Positions 28,101-42,100 of a DNA stretch of 64,000 nt are shown one piece after another. The position numbers and the translations under genes were made by a program. Source of the stretch: Strongylocentrotus purpuratus (lineage: Eukaryota; Echinodermata; Echinoidea; Camarodonta; Strongylocentrotidae); NCBI RefSeq assembly GCF_000002235.5, contig NW_022145611.1, forward strand, positions 15,780,882-15,844,881, given 5' to 3'. How positions within the stretch are numbered: the first letter of the stretch is position 1; the number at the start of each line of letters is the position of its first letter. Below the pieces are notes generated by a model. It had not been told where the DNA came from. It worked only from the letters and a program-made list of their open reading frames with translations, and ran no database searches.

Positions 28101-31100
28101 AGCCCATTTAAAAATTTGATATTTTTCCGCCAAAATGCTGAACCACTCCGGCCCTTACCATTTCGGCCCCAATTTGGTGTATATTCTAAATTTACAATAT
28201 TTGCCCCTACGCCCCTTTCTAAAGCAAATGGAGGTCAGGGTTCTTCTCATGGCATGTAGGGACATTTATTGTGAGGAAACTAGCCCATTTAAAAAATTTA
28301 TATTTTTTCACCAAAATGCTGAACCACTCCGGCCCTTACCATTTCGGCCCCAATTTGGTGTATATTCTAAATTTTCAAATATTTCTCTCCACGCCCCTTT
28401 CTAAAACAAATGGAGGTCAGGGTTCTTCTCATGGCATGTAGGGACATTTATTGTGAGGAAACTAGCCCATTTAAAAATTTTATATTTTTCCGCCAAAATG
28501 CTGAACCACTCCGGCCCTTACCATTTCGGCCCCAATTTGGTGTATATTCTAAATTTTCAAATATTTCTTTCCACGCCCCTTTCTAAAACAAATGGAGGTC
28601 AGGGTTCTTCTCATGGCATGTAGGGACATTTATTGTGAGGAAACTAGCCCATTTAAAAATTTTATATTTTTCCGCCAAAATGCTGACCCACTCCGGCCCT
28701 TACCATTTCGGCCCCAATTTGGTGTATATTCTAAATTTTCAAATATTTCTCTCCACGCCCCTTTCAAAACAAATGGAGGTCAGGGTTCTTCTCATGGCAT
28801 GTATGGACATTTATTGTGAGGAAACTAGCCCATTTAAAAATTTTATATTTTTTCGCCAAAATGCTGGACCACTCCGGCCCTTACCATTTCGGCCCCAATT
28901 TGGTGTATATTCTAAATTTTCAAATATTTGCCCCTACGCCCCTTTCTAAAGCAAATGGAGGTCAGGGTTCTTCTCATGGCATGTAGGGACATTTATTGTG
29001 AGGAAACTAGCCCATTTAAAAAATTTATATTTTTTCACCAAAATGCTGAACCATTCCGGCCCTTACCATTTCGGCCCCAATTTGGTGTATATTCTAAATT
29101 TTCAAATATTTCTCTCCACGCCCCTTTCTAAAACAAATGGAGGTCAGGGTTCTTCTCATGGCATGTAGGGACATTTATTGTGAGGAAACTAGCCCATTTA
29201 AAAATTTTATATTTTTCCGCCAAAATGCTGAACCACTCCGGCCCTTACCATTTCGGCCCCAATTTGGTGTATATTCTAAATTTTCAAATATTTCTTTCCA
29301 CGCCCCTTTCTAAAACAAATGGAGGTCAGGGTTCTTCTCATGGCATGTAGGGACATTTATTGTGAGGAAACTAGCCCATTTAAAAATTTTATATTTTTCC
29401 GCCAAAATGCTGACCCACTCCGGCCCTTACCATTTCGGCCCCAATTTGGTGTATATTCTAAATTTTCAAATATTTCTTTCCACGCCCCTTTCTAAAACAA
29501 ATGGAGGTCAGGGTTCTTCTCATGGCATGTATGGACATTTATTGTGAGGAAACTAGCCCATTTAAAAAATTTATATTTTTTCGCCAAAATGCTGGACCAC
29601 TCCGGCCCTTACCATTTCGGCCCCAATTTGGTGTATATTCTAAATTTTCAAATATTTCTCTCCACGCCCCTTTCTAAAACAAATGGAGGTCAGGGTTCTT
29701 CTCATGGCATGTAGGGACATTTATTGTGAGGAAACTAGCCCATTTAAAAAATTTATATTTTTCCGCCAAAATGCTGAACCACTCCGGCCCTTACCATTTC
29801 GGCCCCAATTTGGTGTATATTCTAAATTTTCAAATATTTCTTTCCACGCCCCTTTCTAAAACAAATGGAGGTCAGGGTTCTTCTCATGGCATGTATGGAC
29901 ATTTATTGTGAGGAAACTAGCCCATTTAAAAAATTTATATTTTTTCGCCAAAATGCTGGACCACTCCGGCCCTTACCATTTCGGCCCCAATTTGGTGTAT
30001 ATTCTAAATTTTCAAATATTTCTCTCCACGCCCCTTTCTAAAACAAATGGAGGTCAGGGTTCTTCTCATGGCATGTAGGGACATATATTGTGAGGAAACT
30101 AGCCCATTTAAAATTTTTATATTTTTCCGCCAAAATGCTGAACCACTCCGGCCCTTACCATTTCGGCCCCAATTTGGTGTATATTCTAAATTTTCAAATA
30201 TTTCTTTCCACGCCCCTTTCTAAAACAAATGGAGGTCAGGGTTCTTCTCATGGCATGTATGGACATTTATTGTGAGGAAACTAGCCCATTTAAAAAATTT
30301 ATATTTTTCCGCCAAAATGCTGAACCACTCCGGCCCTTACCATTTCGGCCCCAATTTGGTGTATATTCTAAATTTACAATATTTGCCCCTACGCCCCTTT
30401 CTAAAGCAAATGGAGGTCAGGGTTCTTCTCATGGCATGTAGGGACATTTATTGTGAGGAAACTAGCCCATTTAAAAAATTTATATTTTTTCGCCAAAATG
30501 CTGAACCACTCCGGCCCTTACCATTTCGGCCCCAATTTGGTGTATATTCTAAATTTTCAAATATTTCTCTCCACGCCCCTTTCTAAAACAAATGGAGGTC
30601 AGGGTTCTTCTCATGGCATGTAGGGACATTTATTGTGAGGAAACTAGCCCATTTAAAAATTTTATATTTTTCCGCCAAAATGCTGAACCACTCCGGCCCT
30701 TACCATTTCGGCCCCAATTTGGTGTATATTCTAAATTTTCAAATATTTCTTTCCACGCCCCTTTCTAAAACAAATGGAGGTCAGGGTTCTTCTCATGGCA
30801 TGTAGGGACATTTATTGTGAGGAAACTAGCCCATTTAAAAATTTTATATTTTTCCGCCAAAATGCTGAACCACTCCGGCCCTTACCATTTCGGCCCCAAT
30901 TTGGTGTATATTCTAAATTTTCAAATATTTCTTTCCACGCCCCTTTCTAAAACAAATGGAGGTCAGGGTTCTTCTCATGGCATGTATGGACATTTATTGT
31001 GAGGAAACTAGCCCATTTAAAAATTTTATATTTTTCCGCCAAAATGCTGAACCACTCCGGCCCTTACCATTTCGGCCCCAATTTGGTGTATATTCTAAAT

Positions 31101-32050
31101 TTTCAAATATTTCTTTCCACGCCCCTTTCTAAAACAAATGGAGGTCAGGGTTCTTCTCATGGCATGTATGGACATTTATTGTGAGGAAACTAGCCCATTT
31201 AAAAAATTTATATTTTTTCGCCAAAATGCTGGACCACTCCGGCCCTTACCATTTCGGCCCCAATTTGGTGTATATTCTAAATTTTCAAATATTTCTCTCC
31301 ACGCCCCTTTCTAAAACAAATGGAGGTCAGGGTTCTTCTCATGGCATGTAGGGACATTTATTGTGAGGAAACTAGCCCATTTAAAATTTTTATATTTTTC
31401 CGCCAAAATGCTGAACCACTCCGGCCCTTACCATTTCGGCCCCAATTTGGTGTATATTCTAAATTTTCAAATATTTCTTTCCACGCCCCTTTCTAAAACA
31501 AATGGAGGTCAGGGTTCTTCTCATGGCATGTAGGGACATTTATTGTGAGGAAACTAGCCCATTTAAAAATTTATATTTTTCCGCCAAAATGCTGAACCAC
31601 TCCGGCCCTTACCATTTCGGCCCCAATTTGGTGTATATTCTAAATTTTCAAATATTTCTTTCCACGCCCCTTTCTAAAACAAATGGAGGTCAGGGTTCTT
31701 CTCATGGCATGTATGGACATTTATTGTGAGGAAACTAGCCCATTTAAAAAATTTATATTTTTTCGCCAAAATGCTGGACCACTCCGGCCCTTACCATTTC
31801 GGCCCCAATTTGGTGTATATTCTAAATTTTCAAATATTTCTCTCCACGCCCCTTTCTAAAACAAATGGAGGTCAGGGTTCTTCTCATGGCATGTAGGGAC
31901 ATATATTGTGAGGAAACTAGCCCATTTAAAAATTTTATATTTTTCCGCCAAAATGCTGAACCACTCCGGCCCTTACCATTTCGGCCCCAATTTGGTGTAT
32001 ATTCTAAATTTTCAAATATTTCTTTCCACGCCCCTTTCTAAAACAAATGG
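25136..32050. repeat. Higher-order repeat domain, about 3455-bp period (19 monomers)
   Basis: Distinctive monomers recur 3455-3456 bp apart. Matched pairs start at 25136/28592, 25473/28928, 25907/29362, 26271/29726, 26635/30090, 26774/30229, 27362/30817, 27544/30999 and 28047/31502. The rare ACATATATT variant at 26626 recurs at 30081. Two adjacent copies are present, with only a few private differences. Confidence 0.82.
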
Positions 32051-35000
32051 AGGTCAGGGTTCTTCTCATGGCATGTATGGACATTTATTGTGAGGAAACT
32101 AGCCCATTTAAAAAATTTATATTTTTTCGCCAAAATGCTGGACCACTCCGGCCCTTACCATTTCGGCCCCAATTTGGTGTATATTCTAAATTTTCAAATA
32201 TTTCTCTCCACGCCCCTTTCTAAAACAAATGGAGGTCAGGGTTCTTCTCATGGCATGTAGGGACATATATTGTGAGGAAACTAGCCCATTTAAAATTTTT
32301 ATATTTTTCCGCCAAAATGCTGAACCACTCCGGCCCTTACCATTTCGGCCCCAATTTGGTGTATATTCTAAATTTTCAAATATTTCTTTCCACGCCCCTT
32401 TCTAAAACAAATGGAGGTCAGGGTTCTTCTCATGGCATGTAGGGACATTTATTGTGAGGAAACTAGCCCATTTAAAAATTTATATTTTTCCGCCAAAATG
32501 CTGAACCACTCCGGCCCTTACCATTTCGGCCCCAATTTGGTGTATATTCTAAATTTTCAAATATTTCTCTCCACGCCCCTTTCTAAAACAAATGGAGGTC
32601 AGGGTTCTTCTCATGGCATGTAGGGACATTTATTGTGAGGAAACTAGCCCATTTAAAAATTTATATTTTTTCACCAAAATGCTGAACCACTCCGGCCCTT
32701 ACCATTTCGGCCCCAATTTGGTGTATATTCTAAATTTTCAAATATTTCTCTCCACGCCCCTTTCTAAAACAAATGGAGGTCAGGGTTCTTCTCATGGCAT
32801 GTAGGGACATTTATTGTGAGGAAACTAGCCCATTTAAAAATTTTATATTTTTCCGCCAAAATGCTGAACCACTCCGGCCCTTACCATTTCGGCCCCAATT
32901 TGGTGTATATTCTAAATTTTCAAATATTTCTTTCCACGCCCCTTTCTAAAACAAATGGAGGTCAGGGTTCTTCTCATGGCATGTAGGGACATTTATTGTG
33001 AGGAAACTAGCCCATTTAAAAATTTTATATTTTTCCGCCAAAATGCTGAACCACTCCGGCCCTTACCATTTCGGCCCCAATTTGGTGTATATTCTAAATT
33101 TTCAAATATTTCTCTCCACGCCCCTTTCAAAACAAATGGAGGTCAGGGTTCTTCTCATGGCATGTATGGACATTTATTGTGAGGAAACTAGCCCATTTAA
33201 AAATTTTATATTTTTTCGCCAAAATGCTGGACCACTCCGGCCCTTACCATTTCGGCCCCAATTTGGTGTATATTCTAAATTTTCAAATATTTGCCCCTAC
33301 GCCCCTTTCTAAAGCAAATGGAGGTCAGGGTTCTTCTCATGGCATGTAGGGACATTTATTGTGAGGAAACTAGCCCATTTAAAAAATTTATATTTTTTCA
33401 CCAAAATGCTGAACCACTCCGGCCCTTACCATTTCGGCCCCAATTTGGTGTATATTCTAAATTTTCAAATATTTCTCTCCACGCCCCTTTCTAAAACAAA
33501 TGGAGGTCAGGGTTCTTCTCATGGCATGTAGGGACATTTATTGTGAGGAAACTAGCCCATTTAAAAATTTTATATTTTTCCGCCAAAATGCTGAACCACT
33601 CCGGCCCTTACCATTTCGGCCCCAATTTGGTGTATATTCTAAATTTTCAAATATTTCTTTCCACGCCCCTTTCTAAAACAAATGGAGGTCAGGGTTCTTC
33701 TCATGGCATGTAGGGACATTTATTGTGAGGAAACTAGCCCATTTAAAAATTTTATATTTTTCCGCCAAAATGCTGAACCACTCCGGCCCTTACCATTTCG
33801 GCCCCAATTTGGTGTATATTCTAAATTTTCAAATATTTCTTTCCACGCCCCTTTCTAAAACAAATGGAGGTCAGGGTTCTTCTCATGGCATGTATGGACA
33901 TTTATTGTGAGGAAACTAGCCCATTTAAAAAATTTATATTTTTTCGCCAAAATGCTGGACCACTCCGGCCCTTACCATTTCGGCCCCAATTTGGTGTATA
34001 TTCTAAATTTTCAAATATTTCTCTCCACGCCCCTTTCTAAAACAAATGGAGGTCAGGGTTCTTCTCATGGCATGTAGGGACATTTATTGTGAGGAAACTA
34101 GCCCATTTAAAAATTTTATATTTTTCCGCCAAAATGCTGAACCACTCCGGCCCTTACCATTTCGGCCCCAATTTGGTGTATATTCTAAATTTTCAAATAT
34201 TTCTTTCCACGCCCCTTTCTAAAACAAATGGAGGTCAGGGTTCTTCTCATGGCATGTAGGGACATTTATTGTGAGGAAACTAGCCCATTTAAAAAATTTA
34301 TATTTTTTCGCCAAAATGCTGAACCACTCCGGCCCTTACCATTTCGGCCCCAATTTGGTGTATATTCTAAATTTTCAAATATTTCTCTCCACGCCCCTTT
34401 CTAAAACAAATGGAGGTCAGGGTTCTTCTCATGGCATGTAGGGACATTTATTGTGAGGAAACTAGCCCATTTAAAATTTTTATATTTTTCCGCCAAAATG
34501 CTGAACCACTCCGGCCCTTACCATTTCGGCCCCAATTTGGTGTATATTCTAAATTTTCAAATATTTCTTTCCACGCCCCTTTCTAAAACAAATGGAGGTC
34601 AGGGTTCTTCTCATGGCATGTAGGGACATTTATTGTGAGGAAACTAGCCCATTTAAAAATTTATATTTTTCCGCCAAAATGCTGAACCACTCCGGCCCTT
34701 ACCATTTCGGCCCCAATTTGGTGTATATTCTAAATTTTCAAATATTTCTTTCCACGCCCCTTTCTAAAACAAATGGAGGTCAGGGTTCTTCTCATGGCAT
34801 GTATGGACATTTATTGTGAGGAAACTAGCCCATTTAAAAAATTTATATTTTTTCGCCAAAATGCTGGACCACTCCGGCCCTTACCATTTCGGCCCCAATT
34901 TGGTGTATATTCTAAATTTTCAAATATTTCTCTCCACGCCCCTTTCTAAAACAAATGGAGGTCAGGGTTCTTCTCATGGCATGTAGGGACATATATTGTG

Positions 35001-38000
35001 AGGAAACTAGCCCATTTAAAAATTTTATATTTTTCCGCCAAAATGCTGAACCACTCCGGCCCTTACCATTTCGGCCCCAATTTGGTGTATATTCTAAATT
35101 TTCAAATATTTCTTTCCACGCCCCTTTCTAAAACAAATGGAGGTCAGGGTTCTTCTCATGGCATGTATGGACATTTATTGTGAGGAAACTAGCCCATTTA
35201 AAAAATTTATATTTTTTCGCCAAAATGCTGGACCACTCCGGCCCTTACCATTTCGGCCCCAATTTGGTGTATATTCTAAATTTTCAAATATTTCTCTCCA
35301 CGCCCCTTTCTAAAACAAATGGAGGTCAGGGTTCTTCTCATGGCATGTAGGGACATTTATTGTGAGGAAACTAGCCCATTTAAAATTTTTATATTTTTCC
35401 GCCAAAATGCTGAACCACTCCGGCCCTTACCATTTCGGCCCCAATTTGGTGTATATTCTAAATTTTCAAATATTTCTTTCCACGCCCCTTTCTAAAACAA
35501 ATGGAGGTCAGGGTTCTTCTCATGGCATGTAGGGACATTTATTGTGAGGAAACTAGCCCATTTAAAAATTTTATATTTTTCCGCCAAAATGCTGAACCAC
35601 TCCGGCCCTTACCATTTCGGCCCCAATTTGGTGTATATTCTAAATTTTCAAATATTTCTCTCCACGCCCCTTTCTAAAACAAATGGAGGTCAGGGTTCTT
35701 CTCATGGCATGTAGGGACATTTATTGTGAGGAAACTAGCCCATTTAAAAATTTTATATTTTTTCGCCAAAATGCTGAACCACTCCGGCCCTTACCATTTC
35801 GGCCCCAATTTGGTGTATATTCTAAATTTACAATATTTGCCCCTACGCCCCTTTCTAAAGCAAATGGAGGTCAGGGTTCTTCTCATGGCATGTAGGGACA
35901 TTTATTGTGAGGAAACTAGCCCATTTAAAAAATTTATATTTTTTCGCCAAAATGCTGACCACTCCGGCCCTTACCATTTCGGCCCCAATTTGGTGTATAT
36001 TCTAAATTTTCAAATATTTCTTTCCACGCCCCTTTCTAAAACAAATGGAGGTCAGGGTTCTTCTCATGGCATGTAGGGACATTTATTGTGAGGAAACTAG
36101 CCCATTTAAAAATTTTATATTTTTCCGCCAAAATGCTGACCCACTCCGGCCCTTACCATTTCGGCCCCAATTTGGTGTATATTCTAAATTTTCAAATATT
36201 TCTCTCCACGCCCCTTTCAAAACAAATGGAGGTCAGGGTTCTTCTCATGGCATGTATGGACATTTATTGTGAGGAAACTAGCCCATTTAAAAATTTTATA
36301 TTTTTTCGCCAAAATGCTGAACCACTCCGGCCCTTACCATTTCGGCCCCAATTTGGTGTATATTCTAAATTTACAATATTTGCCCCTACGCCCCTTTCTA
36401 AAGCAAATGGAGGTCAGGGTTCTTCTCATGGCATGTAGGGACATTTATTGTGAGGAAACTAGCCCATTTAAAAAATTTATATTTTTTCACCAAAATGCTG
36501 AACCACTCCGGCCCTTACCATTTCGGCCCCAATTTGGTGTATATTCTAAATTTTCAAATATTTCTCTCCACGCCCCTTTCTAAAACAAATGGAGGTCAGG
36601 GTTCTTCTCATGGCATGTAGGGACATTTATTGTGAGGAAACTAGCCCATTTAAAAATTTTATATTTTTCCGCCAAAATGCTGAACCACTCCGGCCCTTAC
36701 CATTTCGGCCCCAATTTGGTGTATATTCTAAATTTTCAAATATTTCTTTCCACGCCCCTTTCTAAAACAAATGGAGGTCAGGGTTCTTCTCATGGCATGT
36801 AGGGACATTTATTGTGAGGAAACTAGCCCATTTAAAAATTTTATATTTTTCCGCCAAAATGCTGAACCACTCCGGCCCTTACCATTTCGGCCCCAATTTG
36901 GTGTATATTCTAAATTTTCAAATATTTCTTTCCACGCCCCTTTCTAAAACAAATGGAGGTCAGGGTTCTTCTCATGGCATGTATGGACATTTATTGTGAG
37001 GAAACTAGCCCATTTAAAAAATTTATATTTTTTCGCCAAAATGCTGGACCACTCCGGCCCTTACCATTTCGGCCCCAATTTGGTGTATATTCTAAATTTT
37101 CAAATATTTCTCTCCACGCCCCTTTCTAAAACAAATGGAGGTCAGGGTTCTTCTCATGGCATGTAGGGACATATATTGTGAGGAAACTAGCCCATTTAAA
37201 AATTTTATATTTTTCCGCCAAAATGCTGAACCACTCCGGCCCTTACCATTTCGGCCCCAATTTGGTGTATATTCTAAATTTTCAAATATTTCTTTCCACG
37301 CCCCTTTCTAAAACAAATGGAGGTCAGGGTTCTTCTCATGGCATGTATGGACATTTATTGTGAGGAAACTAGCCCATTTAAAAAATTTATATTTTTTCGC
37401 CAAAATGCTGGACCACTCCGGCCCTTACCATTTCGGCCCCAATTTGGTGTATATTCTAAATTTTCAAATATTTCTCTCCACGCCCCTTTCTAAAACAAAT
37501 GGAGGTCAGGGTTCTTCTCATGGCATGTAGGGACATATATTGTGAGGAAACTAGCCCATTTAAAATTTTTATATTTTTCCGCCAAAATGCTGAACCACTC
37601 CGGCCCTTACCATTTCGGCCCCAATTTGGTGTATATTCTAAATTTTCAAATATTTCTTTCCACGCCCCTTTCTAAAACAAATGGAGGTCAGGGTTCTTCT
37701 CATGGCATGTAGGGACATTTATTGTGAGGAAACTAGCCCATTAAAAATTTTATATTTTTCCGCCAAAATGCTGAACCACTCCGGCCCTTACCATTTCGGC
37801 CCCAATTTGGTGTATATTCTAAATTTTCAAATATTTCTTTCCACGCCCCTTTCTAAAACAAATGGAGGTCAGGGTTCTTCTCATGGCATGTATGGACATT
37901 TATTGTGAGGAAACTAGCCCATTTAAAAAATTTATATTTTTTCGCCAAAATGCTGGACCACTCCGGCCCTTACCATTTCGGCCCCAATTTGGTGTATATT

Positions 38001-39170
38001 CTAAATTTTCAAATATTTCTCTCCACGCCCCTTTCTAAAACAAATGGAGGTCAGGGTTCTTCTCATGGCATGTAGGGACATTTATTGTGAGGAAACTAGC
38101 CCATTTAAAAATTTTATATTTTTCCGCCAAAATGCTGAACCACTCCGGCCCTTACCATTTCGGCCCCAATTTGGTGTATATTCTAAATTTTCAAATATTT
38201 CTTTCCACGCCCCTTTCTAAAACAAATGGAGGTCAGGGTTCTTCTCATGGCATGTATGGACATTTATTGTGAGGAAACTAGCCCATTTAAAAAATTTATA
38301 TTTTTTCGCCAAAATGCTGGACCACTCCGGCCCTTACCATTTCGGCCCCAATTTGGTGTATATTCTAAATTTTCAAATATTTCTCTCCACGCCCCTTTCT
38401 AAAACAAATGGAGGTCAGGGTTCTTCTCATGGCATGTAGGGACATTTATTGTGAGGAAACTAGCCCATTTAAAATTTTTATATTTTTCCGCCAAAATGCT
38501 GAACCACTCCGGCCCTTACCATTTCGGCCCCAATTTGGTGTATATTCTAAATTTTCAAATATTTCTTTCCACGCCCCTTTCTAAAACAAATGGAGGTCAG
38601 GGTTCTTCTCATGGCATGTAGGGACATTTATTGTGAGGAAACTAGCCCATTTAAAAATTTATATTTTTCCGCCAAAATGCTGAACCACTCCGGCCCTTAC
38701 CATTTCGGCCCCAATTTGGTGTATATTCTAAATTTTCAAATATTTCTCTCCACGCCCCTTTCTAAAACAAATGGAGGTCAGGGTTCTTCTCATGGCATGT
38801 AGGGACATTTATTGTGAGGAAACTAGCCCATTTAAAAATTTTATATTTTTTCGCCAAAATGCTGAACCACTCCGGCCCTTACCATTTCGGCCCCAATTTG
38901 GTGTATATTCTAAATTTACAATATTTGCCCCTACGCCCCTTTCTAAAGCAAATGGAGGTCAGGGTTCTTCTCATGGCATGTAGGGACATTTATTGTGAGG
39001 AAACTAGCCCATTTAAAAAATTTATATTTTTTCGCCAAAATGCTGACCACTCCGGCCCTTACCATTTCGGCCCCAATTTGGTGTATATTCTAAATTTTCA
39101 AATATTTCTTTCCACGCCCCTTTCTAAAACAAATGGAGGTCAGGGTTCTTCTCATGGCATGTAGGGACAT
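31502..39170. repeat. Higher-order repeat domain, about 3090-bp period (17 monomers)
   Basis: Variant monomers recur 3088-3091 bp apart: 31502/34592/37681, 31908/34998/38087, 32592/35683/38771, 32955/36045 and 33725/36814. The one-base deletion GCTGACCACTCC near 35955 recurs near 39043. About two and a half copies are visible. This domain overlaps the end of the 3455-bp domain. Confidence 0.8.
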
Positions 39171-42100
39171 TTATTGTGAGGAAACTAGCCCATTTAAAAA
39201 ATTTATATTTTTCCGCCAAAATGCTGAACCACTCCGGCCCTTACCATTTCGGCCCCAATTTGGTGTATATTCTAAATTTTCAAATATTTCTTTCCACGCC
39301 CCTTTCTAAACAAATGGAGGTCAGGGTTCTTCTCATGGCATGTAGGGACATTTATTGTGAGGAAACTAGCCCATTTAAAAAATTTATATTTTTCCGCCAA
39401 AATGCTGAACCACTCCGGCCCTTACCATTTCGGCCCCAATTTGGTGTATATTCTAAATTTTCAAATATTTCTTTCCACGCCCCTTTCTAATACAAATGGA
39501 GGTCAGGGTTCTTCTCATGGCATGTAGGGACATTTATTGTGAGGAAACTAGCCCATTTAAAAATTTTATATTTTTCCGCCAAAATGCTGAACCACTCCGG
39601 CCCTTACCATTTCGGCCCCAATTTGGTGTATATTCTAAATTTTCAAATATTTCTTTCCACGCCCCTTTCTAATACAAATGGAGGTCAGGGTTCTTCTCAT
39701 GGCATGTAGGGACATTTATTGTGAGGAAACTAGCCCATTTAAAAATTTTATATTTTTCCGCCAAAATGCTGAACCACTCCGGCCCTTACCATTTCGGCCC
39801 CAATTTGGTGTATATTCTAAATTTTCAATATTTGCCCTACGCCCCTTTCTAAAGCAAATGGAGGTCAGGGTTCTTCTCATGGCATGTATGGACATTTATT
39901 GTGAGGAAACTAGCCCATTTAAAAAATTTATATTTTTTCGCCAAAATGCTGAACCACTCCGGCCCTTACCATTTCGGCCCCAATTTGGTGTATATTCTAA
40001 ATTTTCAAATATTTCTCTCCACGCCCCTTTCTAAAACAAATGGAGGTCAGGGTTCTTCTCATGGCATGTAGGGACATTTATTGTGAGGAAACTAGCCCAT
40101 TTAAAATTTTATATTTTTTCGCCAAAATGCTGAACCACTCCGGCCCTTACCATTTCGGCCCCAATTTGGTGTATATTCTAAATTTTCAAATATTTCTCTC
40201 CACGCCCCTTTCAAAACAAATGGAGGTCAGGGTTCTTCTCATGGCATGTATGGACATTTATTGTGAGGAAACTAGCCCATTTAAAAATTTTATATTTTTT
40301 CGCCAAAATGCTGAACCACTCCGGCCCTTACCATTTCGGCCCCAATTTGGTGTATATTCTAAATTTACAATATTTGCCCTACGCCCCTTTCTAAAGCAAA
40401 TGGAGGTCAGGGTTCTTCTCATGGCATGTAGGGACATTTATTGTGAGGAAACTAGCCCATTTAAAAAATTTATATTTTTTCGCCAAAATGCTGAACCACT
40501 CCGGCCCTTACCATTTCGGCCCCAATTTGGTGTATATTCTAAATTTTCAAATATTTCTCTCCACGCCCCTTTCTAAAACAAATGGAGGTCAGGGTTCTTC
40601 TCATGGCATGTAGGGACATTTATTGTGAGGAAACTAGCCCATTTAAAATTTTATATTTTTCCGCCAAAATGCTGAACCACTCCGGCCCTTACCATTTCGG
40701 CCCCAATTTGGTGTATATTCTAAATTTTCAAATATTTCTTTCCACGCCCCTTTCTAAAACAAATGGAGGTCAGGGTTCTTCTCATGGCATGTAGGGACAT
40801 TTATTGTGAGGAAACTAGCCCATTTAAAAATTTTATATTTTTCCGCCAAAATGCTGAACCACTCCGGCCCTTACCATTTCGGCCCCAATTTGGTGTATAT
40901 TCTAAATTTTCAAATATTTCTTTCCACGCCCCTTTCTAAAACAAATGGAGGTCAGGGTTCTTCTCATGGCATGTATGGACATTTATTGTGAGGAAACTAG
41001 CCCATTTAAAAAATTTATATTTTTCCGCCAAAATGCTGAACCACTCCGGCCCTTACCATTTCGGCCCCAATTTGGTGTATATTCTAAATTTTCAAATATT
41101 TCTTTCCACGCCCCTTTCTAAAACAAATGGAGGTCAGGGTTCTTCTCATGGCATGTAGGGACATTTATTGTGAGGAAACTAGCCCATTTAAAAATTTTAT
41201 ATTTTTCCGCCAAAATGCTGAACCACTCCGGCCCTTACCATTTCGGCCCCAATTTGGTGTATATTCTAAATTTTCAAATATTTCTTTCCACGCCCCTTTC
41301 TAAAACAAATGGAGGTCAGGGTTCTTCTCATGGCATGTAGGGACATTTATTGTGAGGAAACTAGCCCATTTAAAAATTTTATATTTTTCCGCCAAAATGC
41401 TGAACCACTCCGGCCCTTACCATTTCGGCCCCAATTTGGTGTATATTCTAAATTTTCAAATATTTCTCTCCACGCCCCTTTCTAAAACAAATGGAGGTCA
41501 GGGTTCTTCTCATGGCATGTAGGGACATTTATTGTGAGGAAACTAGCCCATTTAAAATTTTTATATTTTTCCGCCAAAATGCTGAACCACTCCGGCCCTT
41601 ACCATTTCGGCCCCAATTTGGTGTATATTCTAAATTTTCAAATATTTCTTTCCACGCCCCTTTCTAAAACAAATGGAGGTCAGGGTTCTTCTCATGGCAT
41701 GTAGGGACATTTATTGTGAGGAAACTAGCCCATTTAAAAATTTTATATTTTTCCGCCAAAATGCTGAACCACTCCGGCCCTTACCATTTCGGCCCCAATT
41801 TGGTGTATATTCTAAATTTTCAAATATTTCTTTCCACGCCCCTTTCTAAAACAAATGGAGGTCAGGGTTCTTCTCATGGCATGTAGGGACATTTATTGTG
41901 AGGAAACTAGCCCATTTAAAAATTTTATATTTTTCCGCCAAAATGCTGAACCACTCCGGCCCTTACCATTTCGGCCCCAATTTGGTGTATATTCTAAATT
42001 TTCAAATATTTCTCTCCACGCCCCTTTCTAAAACAAATGGAGGTCAGGGTTCTTCTCATGGCATGTAGGGACATTTATTGTGAGGAAACTAGCCCATTTA

